NCBI GenBank assembly: GCA_021521415.1
Contig: JAIQDT010005483.1
Span: 122,798 to 186,797, forward strand
Source: Bidens hawaiensis
Taxonomy: Eukaryota; Streptophyta; Magnoliopsida; Asterales; Asteraceae
Reading direction: 5' to 3'
DNA: 64,000 nt
Shown here: positions 58,424-64,000 of the stretch, piece after piece
How positions within the stretch are numbered: position 1 is the first letter of the stretch
How the letters are laid out: the number at the start of each line of letters is the position of its first letter
The notes under the pieces: generated by a model
Database searches by the model: none
What the model saw: only the letters and a program-made list of their open reading frames with translations
Told to the model about the DNA's origin: nothing
Translations under genes and position numbers: made by a program

Positions 58424-58516
58424 ATACACTTACCTTAAGTGGTAAGTGTATAGATGTTATACAAGTAGCTATTATGTAATGCTTGTCGGTACGTGAACGA
58501 TCTTCGGATATTGCAC
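58424..58516. promoter_or_regulatory. Second LTR module copy
   Basis: Hairpin 58424-58451 and 36-nt block 58481-58516, as at 57608-57706. The stretch following it (from 58517) is also similar to that after 57706, so a segment of roughly 0.8 kb was duplicated inside the LTR. Confidence 0.8.
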
Positions 58517-61309
58517 GTATCGTCAAGGAGAGTGATTGTCAAGTGGTTGTTAGTGTGTATGTATTCTATGACGCGACTTGCTTATTATGTAAAAATTGTA
58601 TTGGTATAAAGAGTGCTGTAGACAAGTAGTGGTAGAGTGTGATAGAAGTGGCGGAGTCTAGTAAGGGTGTTAGTGGCATGACGATAGTACGTGGTAGGGT
58701 AAGCCTATACGTGACTTCGTTATTAAGGTGGCATCAAGTGGCATAAGTGGCTAAGCTGTAGGGGTAATTAAGAGGCTAAGCTATAGGGGTAATTAAGTGG
58801 TTAAACAGTGGCATGTTAGACAGTGGGCTATGTGTCTTCAGATTCGTATATGATGCATGTAGTGGTTGTATGATAAGTTGCTTGATTAACTAGAACTCAC
58901 TCAGCGTAGCTGACTTTTAGTATGCACGCAGGTGAGCTGATTATAGAGTTAGCATGAGGATGACACACGGCATGGATTGAACGTCTGGCATCTGAAGAAA
59001 GAAGTAAAGATGTTTTAAATATAAAGTTTTGTGTTATGGTATCAAAGAAAAGATTTAATGTTTTGTAACAAATGATTGATGTTTTATATTCCGCGAAAAG
59101 TTTTAATAAACTCTGATTTGAAGAACTGTGTTTATGAGTAAATCCGACGCTAAAGTAGGGTCACCGGGTTCGGGGGCTTACAGTGCCGTCCTTGTGAAGG
59201 ATTACGAAGGTGAACAACACCCCGTCAATTATGTAAGTAAAAGTCTTTTAAATGCGGAAGCCAGGTATTCTCATTTAGAAAAATTAATTCTTACACTTAT
59301 TATGGCTTCCACTAAATTGAGACATTACTTTGATACTCATACTATTATTTTAAGAACTAATTATCCTGTTAAGAATGTCCTTAGAAAGCCAGAGTTGTCA
59401 GGTAGAATGGCCAAGTGGGCTGTGAAACTGAGTGCATATGATATTCAGTACGAGCCAAGAACAGCCATCAAGTCACAAGCACTAGCAGACTTTGTGGCTG
59501 ATTTAAACAGTGATATACAAAAGGAAGCTGATCTAGAAGTCCAACAACTAGAAGAGACTAAGGATCCTTGGATCCTCTTTACCAATGGAGCCTCCAATGT
59601 AAAAGGAACAGGATTAGGTATCCTACTGAAATCGCCACAGGGGGACATATTACCCCAGTCTATAGCCTGTGAGTTTCAAGCAACGAACAACGAGGAAGAA
59701 TATGAGGCTTTGTCGCATGTTTGCAATTAGCTAAGTGTATGAGGATCAGGTATCTTCAAGTATATATAGATTCATTATTGATAACTAACCACTTTAATGG
59801 CTCGTATGCTGTTAAAAGTGAGAAACTAATCAAATATCTCGATGTTGTGAAGGAATTAGCAAAATCCTTCGAATTGTTTAGTATTATACCGGTACCAAGG
59901 GAAGAAAATGCCAGGGCAGATGCTTTGGCAAATTTAGCCTCATCTCTGAAGATTATAGAAGACACGAAGATTCCAATCATTCATGTTCTCTCACCAGCAA
60001 TAGGAGAACAAGAAGTTGGGGATATAACAACTGACACCGTACTTTGGGATCCATCATCCTCAAACAACCAAGGATCCTAGATCCTCCCAATCAAAAAATA
60101 CATTCAAACAGGAGAAATTCCAGCCACAGAGAATCCGAAGTCTTTCAAACTCAAGGTATCACAATACATTTTATTACATGATGTGTTGTATAGGAAATCT
60201 CTTGTAGGTCCATACTTGAGGTGCATGGAGGATCCTGAAATTCAAGAGGTGCTCAAGGATTTTCACGAAGGTGATTGTGGTAATCACACCGGAGGTAGAG
60301 CTCTGTTTTCTAGGATTCTAAGAACAGGATACTTCTGGCCAACAATGAAGAAGGATGCTATGGAATACTCAAAGAAGTGTGATGCTTGCCAAAGGCATGG
60401 AAACATTCTTCACCAGCCAGCAGAACCTATGTATCCTATATCCTCTTCATGGCCTTTCATGAAATGGGGAATGGATATTGTAGGCAAGCTACCAAAGGCA
60501 CCAGGCGGAAAGGTCTTTATGCTTGCTATGACAGACTACTTCTCTAAATGGATTGAAGCAGAAGCATTCGTGCAAGTCCGAGAAAGGGAAGTTATATCCT
60601 TTATTAAAAGAATATTATAACTACATTTGGTATCCCTTCTGAAATTGTTTGTGACAATGGTTCCCAGTTTATCGGGAAAAGAACCACTAACTTTTGTGAC
60701 AGTTGGGGCATCAAGATGATCACTTCTACACCAGTTCATCCTCAAGCCAGTGGTCAAGCAGAATCAAGTAATAAGATTATTATCAACAACTTGAAGAAGA
60801 AACTAGGATCCAAGAAAGGCAAGTGGGCCGAAGAGCTACCATATGTTCTTTGGGCTGATAAAACAACACCAAAGAATGCAACAGGTCAAACACCCTTCTC
60901 ATTGGTGTTTGGATCAGAAGCAGTAGTCCCTACAGAAATGGTGGTCCCTACAGCCAGAACAAGTATCCGTGATCCTGAGGCCAATGAAGAAATCCTTCTT
61001 GAAGACTTGGATACCGTTGAAGAACTTAGAGACCTAGCCAAGATCAGAATGGCAGCGTATCAACAAAGGGTAGCTGGGGCATACAACAAAAATATAAGAC
61101 TCAGAAGATTTCAGGAAGGAGATCTTGTCTTGAGGAAAGCCTTCCAAAACACAACTAATCCAGCAGATGGAAAACTAGCACCCAAATGGGAAGGCCCCTA
61201 CTTGATCGAGTCAGAAGCTGGAAAGGGGGCATATCACTTGCTAACTATGGAAGGCAACAGGTTACCCAGAGCATGGAACGCTATCCATCTCAAAAAGTAT
61301 TTTTTATAG

Positions 61310-62791
61310 TCAGGATCTAGTATCCTTCGAGAATCAAGCATCCATCTAGGATCAAGGATCCTAAAATTGGTAATATCTATCTGATCACTTATTCATTTCA
61401 TATTCTTGTTATTTTAAGGATAATGTATTCTTAGCATTTATCTTTTTCAAGTTTTTAAGTAACAAAGCAGATTTCAATAAGAGGTTCAATGTCTAAGAGG
61501 TTGGCCACCTCTCCCTCACGTTTAAGGTACTTTACTATTTCCCTTGGCCTTGCCCACGATTGGATATGACCCCCGATGGTCATATCTCCTACGGTTTAAA
61601 GGTTTTCACCTTTCTCACGATCGCCAGTTCGCACACTATCCAAAGTATAGGCCGGGGCAGCGAGACCAGTAGACGCTTAGTAGCTGACAATTTCGTTGTC
61701 TTCGGCTATATGGAGGATCCTACGATTTTTGGTAGACGTACCATACCACCGGTTTATAACGTTTTCACATTATCTCACGTTTGGGCTAAATCCGGGTTTG
61801 GGCGAGTCCCCGGTTAACATCCGCATCTTTGGGCCAGTCCCCAGTTTGGGCTTGTCCCCAGTATTTGGGCTTATCCCCAGTTTAACACCAGTTCATGGGC
61901 TTGTCCCCAGATTACACGGGCTTGTCCCCAGTTGCACAGGCTTGTCCCCAGTTTATTTTATGGGCTTGTCCCTAGTTTGTTGGGATTGTCCCCAGTTTAT
62001 TTTATGGGCTTGTCCCCATATTATTTTATGTGCTTGTCCCCAGTTTATTGGGCTTGTCCCCAGTTTATTTTATGGGCTTGTCCCAGGTTTATTGGGTTTA
62101 ATCCCAGATAATATCGTAAGTTATTTGCATCAGGTATCATAAATTAGATTCTGAGGATCACTGAAGGATCAATACTTATGGATTCAAAATCCTTTAAATC
62201 AGTTTTATAAGGATTGCAAAAGGATCAATACTTATGGTAACTTAGGTCTAACCAGACCTTACGGTATGATTTCTGTTTATCGGTTTACACTTATTTGATT
62301 TCAGCTTATATCTTCATAAATATAAGGATTCATTATTCTCAATCTATTTTTATAAGGATTTAAGATCCTGGTTTATTTTTGCGAGGATATTTTATCCTAA
62401 AAACTTTTTACTAAAGAATATTTCTCAAAACTGTCAACAAGTCTAAAGCTATATCAGACAAACTTTCAAAATAATAGACAATCAATAGATTGTTAAAAGA
62501 TACTATTTATTAAACTTACTTGCAATTACCAAAAATCTTATCCCGGATTTCACCATTCGAAAGATGGAACATCTACCCCGGGTTAAGCAAGTATTACTAG
62601 CTGTTCATGATTTGCAGGAAGAATAAGAGGTTTTGGATATATAGCTTGAAGGGAAGTTCTCAAGGAGACCCCTATAGATATTTGATAATTATATCTAGTT
62701 TGTCAAATCTCATATGTTTTTGCAAGAAGTTTGAATTCAAAGGCAAAATGACAGCTGTGATCTTATCACAACACGCCATTTTGGGGGCAAT
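61310..62791 (+). other. Tat 3' untranslated region and polypurine tract
   Basis: No further gene is present. The region holds a GGATCC/AAGGATC-rich stretch, the minisatellite at 61829-62110, and ends with TTTTGGGGGCAAT (about 62779-62791) directly before the 3' LTR, the likely plus-strand primer. The last 190 bp match 35272-35475 (minus). Confidence 0.75.
61829..62110. repeat. GGGCTTGTCCCCAG minisatellite, about 12 copies
   Basis: Copies of GGGCTTGTCCCCAGTTT spaced by 14-30 bp, several followed by ATTTTAT. They form an array in the Tat 3' region. A frame reads across it but has no protein-like quality. Confidence 0.9.
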
Positions 62792-63007
62792 TGTTAGGGC
62801 ACGGAAATTTGACATTGTGGATACGTTATCCTGACATATGTTCTTGGATCAGTTATCCTTAGACAGATCCTGTCAGGATCAGTGGTCCTCAGTACTTGGT
62901 ATTATTAACAATTGTTTCTTGTGTTTAGGTTGTTATTTAATAAGTATAACGGCTCCAAGACTTATTCCACCGGATATCTCGCTATTGGACTTGTCAAACA
63001 CGTGGTC
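62792..63007 (+). repeat. Truncated Tat 3' LTR
   Basis: 216 bp matching the first part of the 5' LTR at 53450, then a sudden switch at ACGTGGTC to Tekay-like RT sequence. About 850 bp of LTR is missing. Confidence 0.92.
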
Positions 63008-64000
63008 TAACGAATGCTCCTGCGACATTCATGGATATGATGAATAGGGTATGTCGGCCGATGTTAGACAAGTCAGTTATCTTCTTCATTGACGATATAT
63101 TGATTTATTCTAAGAGCGAGTATGACCATGCTGAACATTTAAGAGAAGTATTAGAGAAGCTGATGGAAGAGAAGTTGTATGCTAAGTTTTCGAAGTGCGA
63201 ATTTTGGTTGTGAGAAGTGCAGTTTCTAGGCCACGTGATCAATCCTGAAGAGATTACCGCGGACCCGGCTAAGATCGAGGCGATGGTGAATTGGAAGACT
63301 CCGCAAAACCTGACTGATATACGCAACTTCTTAGGGTTGGCTGGCTATTACAGGAGACTCATTGAAGGCTTCTCCAAGATAGCCGCATCATTGACCGGAA
63401 TGACCGGTAAGTCTATAGTATTCAACTGGGGTAAGTTTCAGGAAAAAGCTTTTGAGGAATTGAGGAAAATACTCACACAAGCTCCAATCCTTGCTCTACC
63501 CGATGGTGACGAGGATTTGGTTGTTTGTACTGATGCCTCGCATCGTGGGTTAGCTTGCGTTTTGATGCAACGAGGAAAAGTGATAGCTTATGCGTCCAAA
63601 CAGTTGAAAGTTCACGAGAGTACTTATCCAACACATGATTTAGAGCTAGCAGCAATAGTGCATGCCTTAAAGATATTGAGACACTACCTGTGTGGTACTA
63701 AGTGTACTATTTACTCTGATCATAAGAGTTTGAAGTACTTCTTCGAGCAGAATGAGTTGAACATGAGACATAGGAGATGGTTAGAGTTGATAAAAGACTA
63801 TAACTGTGATATCGAATACTACCCTGGTAAGGCTAATGTGGTTTCTTATGTGCTAAGTCGTAAGAACGAAGAAGTCATTGCAATAGTGAAGTCGTATAAG
63901 TTGATCATTAACTCAGATCTCTTTGAAGAAATCATCAATGCGCAATCTGAGGTGCTTACAAATGAAGGATTAATAAAGAAAGAAAGAATTTTCGGACAAC
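63008..64000 (+). pseudogene. Tekay-like RT C-terminus and RNase H
   Basis: Continues the RT of 53061-53449 but with about 35 codons missing at the join. It has [17 protein letters not shown] (near 63088-63099) and AKFSKCEF, a TGA at 63211-63213, then VQFLGHVI, FLGLAGYYRRLI, and RNase H with VVCTDAS, DLELAAIVHALK and YSDHKSL. The last conserved motif reads ANVVSYVLSR, lacking the Asp usual there. Open to the window end. Confidence 0.9.

Larger units (their letters stand above)
56568..59182 (+). repeat. Solo Tekay-like LTR, 2615 bp
   Basis: TGTAACATCCCG..GGGGGCTTACA, flanked by a perfect duplication GTGCC (56563-56567 and 59183-59187). It shares with the LTR at 48550 the AGCCCC..GGGGCT block (57546-57592), the hairpin, the 36-nt block and the CTCACTCAGCGTAGCTGAC block (near 58895). 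Removing it, the Tat RNase H frame would be continuous, which fixes the order of events. A full element was reduced to one LTR by recombination. Confidence 0.95.
56447..61309 (+). pseudogene. Tat RNase H, archaeal RNase H and integrase, broken
   Basis: After gag, RT-linker sequence (PLKALKDYLSSALALM) and YLYLAVSGNAVSA (to 56567) run across the solo LTR into VLVKDYEGEQHPVNY (from 59188), the RT-linked RNase H. The archaeal-type RNase H (near 59570) reads LFTNGASN, with Asn where the first catalytic Asp normally sits, and shifts frame near 59715. Integrase (60183-61309) has its HHCC domain, WGMDIVGKL, a frameshift near 60615, VCDNGSQF, HPQASGQAESSN, and a complete C-terminus ending AIHLKKYFL. 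Confidence 0.88.
53450..63007 (+). mobile_element. Tat-type Gypsy element nested in Tekay-like RT
   Basis: 5' LTR, a Tat-style primer site, repeat-rich gag, RNase H regions, integrase, 3' repeats, polypurine tract, and a truncated 3' LTR. Protease and RT are missing. A solo LTR of another element occupies 56568-59182. The 5' flank GACCT (53445-53449) would be the target duplication, but its partner was deleted with the 3' LTR end and about 100 bp of host RT. Confidence 0.9.
48550..64000 (+). mobile_element. Tekay-like Gypsy element, interrupted, 3' end outside window
   Basis: 5' LTR, primer-binding site, gag, protease, RT and RNase H in this order identify Ty3/Gypsy. The gag with several zinc knuckles, the TGTAACA LTR start and the initiator-Met primer site are typical of the Tekay/Del chromovirus lineage (inference; the chromodomain would lie beyond the window). 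It inserted into a MITE at 48549, where ATATA precedes the LTR. A Tat element replaces part of RT at 53450-63007. Stops and frameshifts make it non-functional. Confidence 0.88.

Overview
This window is nuclear DNA from a flowering plant, probably a eudicot. The evidence is two spliced host genes of plant type (a ZIP4/SPO22 meiosis gene and a FRIGIDA-like gene), a broken photosystem I gene (PSAL type), AT-rich intergenic DNA, and a dense load of Copia, Ty3/Gypsy and hAT elements with MITE-like and Helitron-like DNA. Several repeats resemble those of Asteraceae genomes, but that is only an impression and cannot be proven here. No rRNA or tRNA gene, CRISPR array or bacterial operon is visible.

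Layout. 1-3522 is a stack of Gypsy LTR pieces carrying a small non-autonomous hAT element with a perfect 8-bp target duplication. 3938-12158 is a complete, apparently very young Copia retrotransposon: its LTRs differ by one A in an A-run, its 5-bp target duplication is perfect and its 1336-codon polyprotein frame is unbroken. 12159-14500 holds decayed retroelement coding sequence and 14511-14985 a PSAL pseudogene. 17.2-19.5 kb contains exon-like pieces of an unidentified host gene, cut by a 5'-truncated Tat-type Gypsy element on the minus strand (19480-25757). 26012-28974 is an intact hAT transposon encoding a 683-residue BED-finger transposase.

30417-34306 (minus) is ZIP4 in five exons; a Tat-family LTR in the same orientation begins about 440 bp upstream of its start codon. 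34748-37990 is mostly transposon relics. 38001 to about 40884 is a second, decayed hAT copy that also carries an intact small BED-finger-only gene converging on the broken transposase. 41311-43654 (minus) is a FRIGIDA-like gene of the FRL4 type with a 5'UTR intron. 44490-48549 is a nest of MITE-like elements bounded by TA microsatellites.

48550-64000 is a three-layer nest. A Tekay-like Gypsy element (LTR, gag, PR, RT, RNase H) was entered by a Tat-type element, which was in turn entered by another Tekay-like element that collapsed to a solo LTR. The nest shows internal deletions, several kinds of tandem repeat, and a conserved hairpin-plus-36-nt LTR module found three times.

The two host genes are unrelated in function: crossover formation in meiosis, and probably transcriptional regulation in the FRIGIDA family. 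The most interesting material is in the transposons: the two-gene hAT, the LTR module, the leader repeats of the young Copia element, and an LTR placed to influence ZIP4.
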